Source of the DNA: Microvirga sp052114605
Lineage (GTDB): Bacteria; Pseudomonadota; Alphaproteobacteria; Rhizobiales; Beijerinckiaceae
Reading direction: 5' to 3'
Length of the DNA: 64,000 nt
Assembly (NCBI RefSeq): GCF_052114605.1
Contig: NZ_JBFRFB010000006.1
Coordinates: 62,001-126,000 of the forward strand
A model generated the notes under the pieces. The model saw only the letters and a program-made list of their open reading frames with translations, was not told the origin of the DNA and made no database searches. This document shows positions 17,634-26,382 of this stretch, piece by piece (the stretch's first letter is position 1; the number at the start of each line of letters is the position of its first letter). Position numbers and translations under genes: made by a program.

Positions 17634-18407
17634 TCACCAGCACGTAAAGCCGCCATCGGCGCTGACCACGGAGCCCGTCATGAGGCTCGCCCCATCGGAC
17701 GCCAGGAAATGCACCACGGATGCGATCTCATGCGGCTGCCCCAATCGTCCCATGGGCGTATCGCGCAGCCACGCTTCGACCATCCCAGGCGTCTCGTAGG
17801 CGTATTTTGTCAACGGTGTCTCGATATAGGTCGGCGCGACCGCATTCACACGCACACCACGATCCGCCCACTCAGCTGCGAGCGAGCGCGTCAGATGATG
17901 AACGGCTGCCTTGGACGTGTTGTAATAGCTCTGACGCTGAGGGCGATTGACGATGAAGCCAGACATGGAGCCGATATTGACGATGGCGCCGCGCCGGGCC
18001 TGAAGCATGTGTCGCCCGAAAGCCCGATTGCACCAGAAGACGCCGTTGTAATTGACGTCGTTCACATTCAGCCAATGCTCATCCGTAACATCTTCCGCAG
18101 GGGTTCCCGTACGGGCGATCCCAGCACTGGCGACGAGGATATCGATGCGCCCAAACCGTTCTACCAGTGCATCGGCTAACTGCGTCACCTGGGCGGAGTT
18201 GGTGACATCGAGAGAAGCGGCTTCAGCCGAGAAGCCTTTACTCTTCAGATATGACCGACCCTCTTGCGTGACATCCGCGTCGATGTGGGCGATGACGACC
18301 TGTGCTCCTGCATCAGCCAAAGCCTCGCAACAGGCAAGTCCGATCCCACGCCCTCCCCCGGTTACGACGGCCACACGGTCATCAAGCCTGAGCTTTTCAA
18401 GGAACAT
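17634..18407 (-). CDS. SDR family polyol oxidoreductase
   Basis: This 257-residue classical SDR has TGGGRGIGLACCEAL at about 16-30, the ASAGIA loop, NIGSMSGFI with the catalytic Ser, and YYNTSKAAVHHLTR with Tyr and Lys. The C-terminus ends in VSADGGFTCW. The family includes D-arabinitol, D-threitol and galactitol dehydrogenases. It lies between a xylitol-dehydrogenase-like gene and a second SDR gene, so the operon offers several redox steps for stereoisomeric polyols. The precise substrate is unknown. Confidence 0.85.
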   Translation of the reverse strand: MFLEKLRLDDRVAVVTGGGRGIGLACCEALADAGAQVVIAHIDADVTQEGRSYLKSKGFSAEAASLDVTNSAQVTQLADALVERFGRIDILVASAGIARTGTPAEDVTDEHWLNVNDVNYNGVFWCNRAFGRHMLQARRGAIVNIGSMSGFIVNRPQRQSYYNTSKAAVHHLTRSLAAEWADRGVRVNAVAPTYIETPLTKYAYETPGMVEAWLRDTPMGRLGQPHEIASVVHFLASDGASLMTGSVVSADGGFTCW

Positions 18408-18441
18408 GCTGGTCTCCTTAATCGACAGCCTTCAGGACAGC

Positions 18442-18477
18442 TTATGCCGTGGATGACCTCAGCGTTGGCATAACGCT
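18442..18477 (-). other. Nested inverted repeats between dehydrogenase genes
   Basis: TTATGCC (18442-18448) and GGCATAA (18467-18473) form a 7-bp pair. A second, overlapping pair AGCGTT-ggcat-AACGCT spans 18461-18477 (6-bp stem, 5-nt loop). The two could be alternative RNA structures in the 104-bp spacer. Confidence 0.35.
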
Positions 18478-18511
18478 TTCTGACATTGCTGATCGTGACT
18501 GGCGCCATAAG

Positions 18512-19567
18512 CTACTCCTGGTATTCCTGGTCCTGCATATCGATCTGAATTTTGACCTCCCCCTTCGGAGCCGAAGCCGCGTACTCGAAGGCCTCGATGC
18601 TCCTGGAGAATGGAAAGGTGCGGGTGATCAGCGGCCCAACATCGATGGAGCCCGATGCAAGCATGGCGATGCAGCGCGGGAACACATGGGCGTAGCGAAA
18701 CACGTGCTCGACGCGGGCTTCCTTCACCTGGGCCTTGGCAACATCATAGGCGATGGGCGCAAGCGGGATGCCGACATAGACCACGCAACCTCCCGGACGC
18801 AGCGGATCGAATACATTGGCAGCGGCTTTCTCATTGCCCGAACATTCGAACACGAGGTCCACGCCCCATCCGTCCGTCTCGGTGCTCACCACCTCATTCA
18901 GGTCGCGATTGCGAACATTCACGGCAGTGACCGGTCCCAACGTCTCGGCGAGTGAGAGCTTGTCGTCATCGACATCGGTCACGATCACCCGGGCGCATCC
19001 GGCAGCCAGAGCCGCAAGCACCGTCACGAGGCCAATGGGCCCCGCGCCGATGACGACGGCAATGTCGCCCGGCTTGACCTGCGCCTTCGTGGCAGCGTGA
19101 ACGCCCACGGCCAAAGGCTCCACCATGGCGGCAGCCTCGAGGGAAACGTTGTCCGGCAGCTTGAACGTAAAATCCGCCGGGTGAACGACACTGGGGCGTA
19201 AGACACCATGAACGGGAGGCGTGGCCCAGAACCGCACGGCCGGATCGAGATTATAAAGCCCGAGGCGGGTGGCTCGGCTGGACGGATCGGGAATGCCCGG
19301 CTCCATGCAGACACGGTCTCCCACCTTGAACTCCCGAACGTCGGACCCAAGCCCCGTGATGACGCCTGCGGCTTCGTGGCCCAGCACCATCGGCTCGCGC
19401 ACGACGAAGGGGCCGATGGCGCCGTGGGTATAATAGTGAACATCGCTGCCGCATACGCCCACCACCTTCAGCTGAATGCGGACATCGCGCGGGCCGAGCC
19501 TTTCTTGGACGACGTGATCACGAAGGGAGAGCTTTCCCTTCTCCTCAAGAACCAGTGCTTTCATCAT
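18512..19567 (-). CDS. Xylitol/sorbitol dehydrogenase-like zinc alcohol dehydrogenase
   Basis: The 351-residue medium-chain dehydrogenase shows the sorbitol/xylitol subgroup features: GVCGSDVHYYTHGAIG (catalytic Cys near 40), LGHEAAGVI with the His-Glu pair, and VIGAGPIGLVT (about 170). The four-cysteine structural zinc loop is absent, replaced by MEPGIPDPSSRATRLG, as in many polyol dehydrogenases. It would oxidise xylitol to D-xylulose, feeding XylB. A second Met directly after the first may be the start. It lies just after the transporter genes. Confidence 0.87.
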   Translation of the reverse strand: MMKALVLEEKGKLSLRDHVVQERLGPRDVRIQLKVVGVCGSDVHYYTHGAIGPFVVREPMVLGHEAAGVITGLGSDVREFKVGDRVCMEPGIPDPSSRATRLGLYNLDPAVRFWATPPVHGVLRPSVVHPADFTFKLPDNVSLEAAAMVEPLAVGVHAATKAQVKPGDIAVVIGAGPIGLVTVLAALAAGCARVIVTDVDDDKLSLAETLGPVTAVNVRNRDLNEVVSTETDGWGVDLVFECSGNEKAAANVFDPLRPGGCVVYVGIPLAPIAYDVAKAQVKEARVEHVFRYAHVFPRCIAMLASGSIDVGPLITRTFPFSRSIEAFEYAASAPKGEVKIQIDMQDQEYQE

Positions 19568-19575
19568 GGATCCTC

Positions 19576-19782
19576 CTACCCACGCGCGATGACGATCGCT
19601 CCTATAACCAGCGACAGGACGGCCGCGATGCTGAGAGGAAGGACGGATTCGACGAAGCGCATCCAGAACAGGTTGATGGCAACGAAGGCGAGGACCGCGA
19701 TGAAGACCCGGTCAAACGCATTAGTCTCGATCGGCAGGAATCCGCGGCGTTCCACAGCGGGCCGTTCAGTATCATCGGCCAT
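19576..19782 (-). CDS. Small two-helix membrane protein of polyol transporter operon
   Basis: The 68-residue product has a charged N-terminus of about 22 residues and then two hydrophobic helices (about 24-41 and 46-66). It sits 3 bp downstream of the second permease gene and 8 bp before the dehydrogenase gene. This position recalls the short membrane proteins found in some rhizobial CUT1 polyol or glycerol import operons. The function is not known. Confidence 0.65.
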   Translation of the reverse strand: MADDTERPAVERRGFLPIETNAFDRVFIAVLAFVAINLFWMRFVESVLPLSIAAVLSLVIGAIVIARG

Positions 19783-19785
19783 CCG

Positions 19786-20640
19786 TCACTCCTTCACCGC
19801 GCCGAAGGTGAGACCAGCCACAATATGGCGCTGCGCAAGGCTGAGCACTATAAGTGCCGGGATGAGGGTCAGCATGGCGGTCGCGGCCATTCTTCCCCAG
19901 TTCGTTCCGGTCACGGTTACGAATTCGGCCAACCCTGTCGTGATGGTCCGGGCATTAACACTCGTCAGTGTTGCCGCGAACAGGTACTCGTTCCACGCGA
20001 AGACCCAGGTAAGAATTCCGGTCACAGCAAGGCCCGGCCTGGCCAGTGGCAGAATGACCCTGGTCAGCACCTGCCACGTATTGGCTCCATCCACGAAGGC
20101 TGCCTCGTCAAGCTCCTTGGGAATGCCATCGATCACCCCGCGTAAGGTCCAGATCGCGAATGGAAGATTGAAGACACAGTAGAGAAGGATCAGGCCGATC
20201 CGTGTGTCGAACAACTTGAAGTCGCCAATTACGAAAACCTGCGTATAAAGAAGAAAGAGCGGGAGCAGGAAGACGGCAGGTGGCGCCATGCGGTTCGTGA
20301 TGGTCCAGAAGAAGACGTTTTCCTTTCCCGGCAGCTTGTATCGGGACAAGGCATAGGTCGCGAGCAGGGCTAGCGCCGTGACCAGCAACGCGTTCGATGT
20401 GGCGATCACGATGGAATTAGTCATATAGCGCTGGAAGGCAGGATCGCTCAGCGTGGTCGTGTAGTTCTCCGTAAAGAAGCTCGAGATCAGGAAGCTCGGG
20501 CTCCCGAACAGTTGTACGCGGCTCTTCGCGGATACCGCGAACATCCAATAGATCGGGAGCAGCGTAATGAGGCTCGCGATCGTCCAGAAAGCGATGGGAC
20601 CGAGCACTGCAGATGCCCTGTTACGAAGATGCCGCATCAT
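19786..20640 (-). CDS. Carbohydrate ABC transporter permease (MalG type, CUT1)
   Basis: The 284-residue permease has about six membrane helices and the coupling-loop EAA motif around KELDEAAFVDGANTWQVLTR (about 187-206). It would pair with the permease at 20637, with which it overlaps by 4 nt. Polyol transporters such as SmoEFGK have this make-up. The operon genes downstream indicate a pentitol or related sugar alcohol as substrate. No ATPase gene follows. Confidence 0.92.
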   Translation of the reverse strand: MMRHLRNRASAVLGPIAFWTIASLITLLPIYWMFAVSAKSRVQLFGSPSFLISSFFTENYTTTLSDPAFQRYMTNSIVIATSNALLVTALALLATYALSRYKLPGKENVFFWTITNRMAPPAVFLLPLFLLYTQVFVIGDFKLFDTRIGLILLYCVFNLPFAIWTLRGVIDGIPKELDEAAFVDGANTWQVLTRVILPLARPGLAVTGILTWVFAWNEYLFAATLTSVNARTITTGLAEFVTVTGTNWGRMAATAMLTLIPALIVLSLAQRHIVAGLTFGAVKE

Positions 20641-21518
20641 TCAGCCCTCTTCAAATCGCGCCGTGCGACAAGGCCCGCATAGAGCATCCAGCACATGACG
20701 ATGGTGAGATAAAGCGTGATAAGGGACATGGCGGATCCGTAGCCGTAATCCGTTCTCGGAAAGACGACGCGCCAGATGTAAAGTCCGACATAGCGCGTGG
20801 CAGCGCCAGGCCCTCCGCCAGTCAGCATCCAGACTTCGTCGACCGTGCGTAGAGCATCCATCATTCTGATGAAGACCGTGGCGAGGATGGCCGGCTTCAG
20901 GAGCGGCAGCGTGATGTGCCAGAAGATCTGGAATCGGTTCGCGCCATCGATCTGCGCTTGTTCGAACGGCTCTTTCGGCAGAGAGGAAAGTGCTGCGAGC
21001 AGTGTCAGGGTAACGAGCGGCGTCCAGTGCCAGGTATCCATGACGACTGTGGTGAAGAACGCTTGGTCGATGTAGCGACTGATATTGAAATCATAACCGA
21101 ACCACCGGTTCAGATAATAGGGCAATGGTCCGAGGCCGGGCACCGTCAGGAGACGCCACGTCGCGCCGACTGCAATGGGTGCAATGACGAGCGGCAATGT
21201 ATGAATGGTTCGGAAGAAGCCCTTGCCAGGGAAATCGCGCATGAAAAGCTGAGCCAGAAAGTAACCCAGCACAATCTCGCTTACCACGGCAAAAAATGCG
21301 AATTTCAGCGTGATCCAAAGAGAATAGAGAAACTGCTCGTCAAAGACGAGGCGCCTGAAATTGCCGCCCCATATGAACTGCATATTCGGATTGGCGGCAA
21401 AGCTGTTCCATTGCATGAACCCGATGACGAGAACATAGAGAAACGGAACGACGCCGAAGATGAACAGAATGACGAGGGTTGGCGCGAGGAAAAGCCATCC
21501 CACCGAATTCGAACGCAT
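20637..21518 (-). CDS. Sugar/polyol ABC transporter permease (MalF type, CUT1)
   Basis: The start at 21518 (MRSNSVGW) has a GGCAGGAG ribosome site. The 293-residue protein has about six helices and the EAA loop KEPFEQAQIDGANRFQIFWH (about 190-209). It forms the membrane channel with the permease at 19786 and receives substrate from the binding protein at 21621. A strong hairpin sits between the binding-protein gene and this gene, which would lower permease expression relative to the binding protein. Confidence 0.92.
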   Translation of the reverse strand: MRSNSVGWLFLAPTLVILFIFGVVPFLYVLVIGFMQWNSFAANPNMQFIWGGNFRRLVFDEQFLYSLWITLKFAFFAVVSEIVLGYFLAQLFMRDFPGKGFFRTIHTLPLVIAPIAVGATWRLLTVPGLGPLPYYLNRWFGYDFNISRYIDQAFFTTVVMDTWHWTPLVTLTLLAALSSLPKEPFEQAQIDGANRFQIFWHITLPLLKPAILATVFIRMMDALRTVDEVWMLTGGGPGAATRYVGLYIWRVVFPRTDYGYGSAMSLITLYLTIVMCWMLYAGLVARRDLKRAE

Positions 21519-21569
21519 TGGATGCTCCTGCCGGCCGAGCGTCACCGTTCGGCAAATTTCGGGTTAGAT

Positions 21570-21596
21570 GACCACCGCGCTTTAAGCGCGGTGGTC
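21570..21596 (-). terminator. Perfect 13-bp intercistronic hairpin after binding-protein gene
   Basis: GACCACCGCGCTT and AAGCGCGGTGGTC are perfect complements with one base between them. The stem lies 24 nt after the binding-protein stop and 51 nt before the permease start. There is no T-tract. It is most likely an mRNA 3'-end stabiliser or partial terminator giving surplus binding protein. Confidence 0.65.
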
Positions 21597-21620
21597 CAAT
21601 CAGCCCAATGGGAGGGCGCA

Positions 21621-23051
21621 TTACTTGCGATAGCCGAGGTTCTTCAATTCCGCATCTGCGGCCGCAGCAGCCTTATCGAGAGCCTCATCAGGCTTCAGTT
21701 CGCCCGTGATCGCCTGGTAGATAAAGGGAGCGATCGCCTCACGAACCTGATTGTGGAACGGGAACGGAGGAGCGCCACGGAAGAGCGGCCCTTCCTCGCG
21801 CATCATCGTGTAATATCCGTCGACCTTGGCATCCTGAGCCTTAACCTTTGGATCGTCATAGGTTGCCTTGTGCGTGATGCGGGATCCGGCGAGCGCCCAA
21901 TCGGCCTGAACTGAATCCTGCGCGATATATTGCAGCCAGAGAAGCGCGGCGTTCTTGTTCTTCGAGGAGTGCGGGATGCCGAAGGCGCCACCATCGTAGT
22001 AGCCGATATATCCGACGCCGGATGCCGCCTGCTCCATGACGCCGGGCTCTACAGGTGGAAGCGCAACGCCTACCTTCCCGACGACAGTGGATTTCTTGTC
22101 GTCGGTCGCGACCCAGGCCGCGTTCTCACCATAGACGAGACCCTGTGCGGCGCGGCCAGCCGCGAAGGTCGCGGCAACCTCATCCCAGGTGCTCGATGTC
22201 GATTCCGGCGGTGCGTAAGCGAGATTGCCGATCCACCACGCGAAAGCCGCCTTGGCCTCAGTGCTGTTCATACGCCCGCCATTGGCAACGGAAGCACTAT
22301 AGGACTTTGTGTCGATGCCCCAATTGTAGACACCGAAGGTGGGAAATATGCTCTCCACCACTTCATAAACGGCAGCCGGATGTCCAGAGGCTGCCTGAAC
22401 GGTGGTTCCCCAAAGCTCCTTCCCGTTGCTCTTGCCCCAATCGGTAAAGAATTCTGCGATCTGGCGATATTCCTTGTGATTTTTGGCAGGCACGAGGTCA
22501 GTGCCGTATTTCGCCTTGTAGGCGTCCTTTATCTTCGGATCCTCGAACAGATCTTTGCGATAAAGATAGACCTTGATGAAGGCTTCCATCGGCACGCCGA
22601 AGAGGTCGCCCTTATCGTTCTTGAAATTATCGACGAAGCTCGTGAATTTCGACACGTCGAAATCAGGGGACTTGAGCTTGGGGTTATCGTTCAGCGCCTT
22701 TGTGAGATCGACGAGAAAATTGCGCGCGAGATAGCTGTAGATGATGTCCTGTTCGATATAGACGAAGTCATAGATACCCGTATTGGCCTCCATGTCCTTG
22801 ATCGCCTTATCGTACATCTGATCCCAGGACGTGGCCTCGAACTCGACCTTGATGCCGGTTGCTTTGGTAAAGGCTGGTCCCAGCACATCCTTGGCGTAAT
22901 TGGATGGCGGCGTGCTCTCGGAGATTCCTCGAATAGTCGTCCCTTCCATGCCCTTCGCAGCATCCGACCAGAAGTCGGCAAAAGCTGGCGATGTGCCTGC
23001 AAGCAAGGCGGCAGTGAGCGTAGAGGCTACCAAACTCTTGAAGTGATACAT
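21621..23051 (-). CDS. Polyol/sugar ABC transporter substrate-binding protein (CUT1)
   Basis: The ATG at 23051 begins a clear Sec signal peptide (MYHFKSLVASTLTAALLAG, cut near AFADF), so the longer upstream frame was rejected. The mature protein has about 450 residues, typical of the extracellular solute-binding family 1, with GIKVEFEATSWDQMYDKAI near the N-terminus and an aromatic-rich ligand region. It binds the substrate in the periplasm for the two permeases downstream. It is the first gene of the polyol operon. Upstream lie a palindrome at 23080-23093 and a 13-mer shared with the GMC oxidoreductase promoter region. Confidence 0.9.
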   Translation of the reverse strand: MYHFKSLVASTLTAALLAGTSPAFADFWSDAAKGMEGTTIRGISESTPPSNYAKDVLGPAFTKATGIKVEFEATSWDQMYDKAIKDMEANTGIYDFVYIEQDIIYSYLARNFLVDLTKALNDNPKLKSPDFDVSKFTSFVDNFKNDKGDLFGVPMEAFIKVYLYRKDLFEDPKIKDAYKAKYGTDLVPAKNHKEYRQIAEFFTDWGKSNGKELWGTTVQAASGHPAAVYEVVESIFPTFGVYNWGIDTKSYSASVANGGRMNSTEAKAAFAWWIGNLAYAPPESTSSTWDEVAATFAAGRAAQGLVYGENAAWVATDDKKSTVVGKVGVALPPVEPGVMEQAASGVGYIGYYDGGAFGIPHSSKNKNAALLWLQYIAQDSVQADWALAGSRITHKATYDDPKVKAQDAKVDGYYTMMREEGPLFRGAPPFPFHNQVREAIAPFIYQAITGELKPDEALDKAAAAADAELKNLGYRK

Positions 23052-23079
23052 TGCGTTTTCCTCCCGAAAGTGAACCCAA

Positions 23080-23093
23080 GCCAATCTATTGGC
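23080..23093 (-). promoter_or_regulatory. Palindrome GCCAAT-CT-ATTGGC before polyol operon
   Basis: A perfect 6-2-6 palindrome lies 29 bp upstream of the binding-protein ATG. Its size and place fit a repressor operator or a short leader hairpin. Confidence 0.35.
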
Positions 23094-23237
23094 GTCGCTT
23101 GAGGCCAGAATGCACGGCGCACCCATTGAGAGATGCGGCATGTCGTTTTCCTGGGCGCTGGGCGAGCGATCTGGAGCCCTGTGCCCGGACTTATTCCCGA
23201 AAGCCGTCCGAATACTTCGCCGACTTCTTAGGAAATT

Positions 23238-24239
23238 TTAGAAAGTGGTTGCGGAGGCTTCCACGCCTCTGCTCATCGGGAACTGTACTTTTTTGTCCGC
23301 ACCAGCGTTAGATCCGTATCTGACAGGCGCAAAAGAACTCTCCTGTCCTGCGGCAGAAGCCGGTGTCGTGCAACGCCGCGCCGTTCTGCGGTAGGCAGAC
23401 GGGGTCTGGTCGCAGATCTTCACGAACTGGCGATTGAAATTCGCGATGTTGTTGAAGCCCACATCGAAGCAGATCTCCGTCACTGACCGATCCGTATGGG
23501 CTAGCAGCGTGCAGGCTGAGTAGATGCGCGTCTGATTGACGAATTTTGCGAAGGTATGTCCCGTCTGTTTCTTGAAGAAACGCGAGAACGCGCTGGGCTC
23601 CATGCCGCAAAGCTGAGCTACGACTGGGAGGTGAATATCGGAAACGTAATGATTGTGGATATAGTTGATCGCACGCTCCGCCTTCTCCGACGGGCGAGAT
23701 AGAATGGTTGCCGCCGGGGCACGATGAGACAGCGTCTTCCGCTCGGATGGATTGTTGGCCAAGGTGGCCAGAAGCTCCAGAAACAGGATCATCCGCTGAG
23801 CACCCTGAACATGACCGATCTGCCGTAGCAGGGATGCGCCCTTGCGCGCCGTCTCGCCGGAGAACAACAAGCCGAATGCCGCTTCGGCGAGAAGGAGTTG
23901 CACTTCCTCGAATTCAGAGAAGTTGCTGCAGATGCGGTCCGCGCATTCAGGGCTGAATTGAACCAGCATGTCGCGGTCGGGGACGATGAGACTACCGGTC
24001 TCGCTGAGCCAATTGTGAGGCAGGTTCGGCCCTGTCAGGACGAGGCAGTCAGGCTCGAAAGGGCCGACGTAGTCGCCGATCATCATCGTGCCTGACGAGT
24101 TCTGGATCAGGTGCAGCTCGTACTCGATATGGTAATGCCACTTTGCCAAGTGATGGGGGTAATCATGCACGTTCCAGCGGAACGATGCGGATGGCGGAAA
24201 TACGATAACCTCATACGCGGGGACTGATTTACGTTCCAT
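23238..24239 (-). CDS. AraC family transcriptional regulator
   Basis: The 333-residue protein has an N-terminal cupin-like sensing domain (HYHIEYELHLIQNSSG, about 36-51). It has a C-terminal double helix-turn-helix (about 195-290), including LPVVAQLCGMEPSAFSRFFK and EICFDVGFNNIANFNRQF. About 45 residues after the DNA-binding domain are not conserved in appearance. It lies directly upstream of the polyol operon in the same orientation and probably activates it in the presence of the sugar alcohol. That role is inference from position. Confidence 0.88.
   Translation of the reverse strand: MERKSVPAYEVIVFPPSASFRWNVHDYPHHLAKWHYHIEYELHLIQNSSGTMMIGDYVGPFEPDCLVLTGPNLPHNWLSETGSLIVPDRDMLVQFSPECADRICSNFSEFEEVQLLLAEAAFGLLFSGETARKGASLLRQIGHVQGAQRMILFLELLATLANNPSERKTLSHRAPAATILSRPSEKAERAINYIHNHYVSDIHLPVVAQLCGMEPSAFSRFFKKQTGHTFAKFVNQTRIYSACTLLAHTDRSVTEICFDVGFNNIANFNRQFVKICDQTPSAYRRTARRCTTPASAAGQESSFAPVRYGSNAGADKKVQFPMSRGVEASATTF
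23283..23295 (-). promoter_or_regulatory. Shared 13-mer CTGTACTTTTTTG, copy 1
   Basis: The site is 232 bp upstream of the polyol binding-protein gene, inside the 3' end of the AraC gene. The identical 13-mer lies upstream of the GMC oxidoreductase gene in the same orientation relative to that gene. It is a candidate AraC site. Confidence 0.3.
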
Positions 24240-24384
24240 TCTCGCCGCCCTCCATGTGGTGCAGCAGGCCGTTTCCTCTAAAGTCCGCTCTTTGGCGGTT
24301 ATTGTGCCGCGTCTTGTTTCAACGAGACTGCGGTGCGAATCAAAGCCCGCGATGCAGGCTCTTTATGCATTCCCGTGTCACTCT

Positions 24385-26064
24385 TCAGTTTTGTGATAGA
24401 ATTTCATACCGTCGATCCTTGGTAGGATACCGAACTGACGCCGTCACAAATTCGGCGGCCCGATGCCCGAGCATCAGGGCTGCCGCATTTGTGTTGGCGG
24501 AAGGAATGAAGGGGATGGCGGAGCAGTCGATCACGCGAAGATTCTCGATGCCGCGCACCCGCATTCGGCTGTCGAGCACGGCCATCGGATCATTGTCGGG
24601 TCCCATCCGGGCAGTGCCGGATGGGTGATAATTGGTCTTCACGGTGCGGCCGCAATAGTCGATGAGCGCTTCATCACTCGCGATGTCGGAACCGGGCAGC
24701 AATTCCTCGGCGATCTTTGGGCCGATCGGCTTTGTTCCAAGTAGCCGCCTTGCAACACGGAGAGAGGCCAGCGTCAGGCGCAGGTCATCCGGATGACCGA
24801 AGAAGTTCGCGTCGACCAGAGGCTTGTCGGCCGGATTCGCGCTCCGCAGCCGTACGCTTCCCCTTGCCTTCGGGCGAAGCAGACACGAGGTGAGCGTGAC
24901 TCCGAAGGTCGGCGTTGCGCTCGATACATCGCGATCCAGATAGACGATGGGAGCACAGTACAACTGCATCGTGGGCCGCTCGCCGCCGTCCGGGTCGTAG
25001 AACAGGCAGGACTCGATCCCCGTCGTCGTCACGGGGCCTGTGCCGAACAGAACGTATTGCAAGCCATTGCGCAGCATTCGCCAACCCTTGTCCTGCCCGA
25101 AATAGCCACTCGGCCGGCGCGTCGATGCGATGATCGGCACCTCGTGATGGTCCTGCAGATTGGCCCCGACACCCGGAAGATCGGCCACGACCTGAAGATT
25201 ATGCTGCTTGATGTGATCCGCAGGACCCAAGCCGGATAACATGAGAAGCTTGGCCGTATTGTACGTGCCTGCCGCAACAAGGACCTCACGCTCGGCATGA
25301 GCGCGTAATGTCTGTCCGTGGTGGATGTACTCCACGCCGACGGCTCGGCCATGCTCGACAATGATCTTGCTGACAAGGGCATCCGTCACGATGGTGAGCC
25401 GTGAATCGTCGAGCACCTGGGACAGAAAGGCCGACACGGCATCGCACCGAACCATGCGCCCGCCGCCATTCGTGCCCATCGTATGCTGCATGATGCCGAT
25501 TCCTGCCTGGCGTTCGCCGTTGAAATCGGGATTGTAGGAATGGCCCATTCCCTGAGCGGCTAAGAGGAAGTCCTGCGTCGTGTCGCATAGATTTCCTGGG
25601 TCGGAGACCAGAAGCTCCCCATCGATGCCGTGATAAGTATTGTTGAACTTGGTGTTGCGCTCCATCGCCTTGAAATGCGGCAGCACATCCTCATAGGACC
25701 AGCCGGAGCCTTTACCGAGATAGACGTCCCAACCGTCATAGTCCTCGCGTTGACCGCGCATGTAGACCATGGCGTTGACGGCGCTGCCGCCACCCAGAAC
25801 TTTCGCCTGTGGCACGATCGGCGCACGCCCCCCCAAACGCGCTTGCGGCAAGGTCTCGTGCATCTCCAGAAAGTCGTCGCGCGCAAGATATTTCATATAG
25901 CCGGCAGGCATGCGCATGATGGGTGCTGTTCGGGCCGGGCCTCGCTCGATCATCAAAACACGGCAGCCGAAATCACGAACAAGCCGGGTCGCCGCCACAC
26001 AGGCGGACGAGCCGCCCCCGGCAAGAATGAAGTCGTATCGCGCCGTCTGACCCGATGACGTCAT
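24385..26064 (-). CDS. GMC family oxidoreductase (choline dehydrogenase-like)
   Basis: The start at 26064 (MTSSGQTARYDF) precedes the FAD-binding motif FILAGGGSSACVAATRL. The 559-residue protein then shows the GMC signature KVLGGGSAVNAMVYMRG (about 90-106) and the C-terminal catalytic region NYHPSGTARMG with its His, followed by ANTNAAALMLGHRAAEFV. The family oxidises alcohols including choline and polyols. The enzyme is probably cytoplasmic, since no signal peptide is seen. A 13-mer upstream is identical to one before the polyol operon, suggesting joint control and a polyol-related substrate. Confidence 0.9.
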   Translation of the reverse strand: MTSSGQTARYDFILAGGGSSACVAATRLVRDFGCRVLMIERGPARTAPIMRMPAGYMKYLARDDFLEMHETLPQARLGGRAPIVPQAKVLGGGSAVNAMVYMRGQREDYDGWDVYLGKGSGWSYEDVLPHFKAMERNTKFNNTYHGIDGELLVSDPGNLCDTTQDFLLAAQGMGHSYNPDFNGERQAGIGIMQHTMGTNGGGRMVRCDAVSAFLSQVLDDSRLTIVTDALVSKIIVEHGRAVGVEYIHHGQTLRAHAEREVLVAAGTYNTAKLLMLSGLGPADHIKQHNLQVVADLPGVGANLQDHHEVPIIASTRRPSGYFGQDKGWRMLRNGLQYVLFGTGPVTTTGIESCLFYDPDGGERPTMQLYCAPIVYLDRDVSSATPTFGVTLTSCLLRPKARGSVRLRSANPADKPLVDANFFGHPDDLRLTLASLRVARRLLGTKPIGPKIAEELLPGSDIASDEALIDYCGRTVKTNYHPSGTARMGPDNDPMAVLDSRMRVRGIENLRVIDCSAIPFIPSANTNAAALMLGHRAAEFVTASVRYPTKDRRYEILSQN

Positions 26065-26382
26065 AAGGCTTCCACCCTGCTTCCTCTCTTTCATGAGAGG
26101 CTTGCCAAAGAGCCTACGATGGCAATTTCCTACCGGCTACAATCTCTACTGCGCCCGACCTGTACTTTTTTGATCTAAAGGCGGATTTAAAGTATGCGCC
26201 GGGATTTCGAGGTAATACTTCCTCTTCCGCGCGCAGCACGGACAAGGGCACCAAATATCAGAAGCCCAGCAGGCTCATTGCGCATTCCGCTGATACGACA
26301 AGCTTAAGAGCCTGCGACGGACGAGCAGTTATTCCGTAGCGATCAAGCAACGTCGTATGCGGTCTCGCCTCAACCCTGCGAA
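26065..26382. other. Intergenic region without a gene
   Basis: The 318-bp stretch has no convincing coding frame on either strand. It holds the probable promoter of the GMC oxidoreductase, including the shared 13-mer at 26160-26172. Nothing else stands out. Confidence 0.5.
26160..26172 (-). promoter_or_regulatory. Shared 13-mer CTGTACTTTTTTG, copy 2
   Basis: The site is 96 bp upstream of the GMC oxidoreductase ATG and identical to the copy at 23283-23295, with the same orientation relative to the controlled gene. Confidence 0.3.

Noticed and set aside
21930..23102. 390-codon plus-strand ORF
   Set aside because: Antisense of the binding-protein gene with signal peptide and family motifs.
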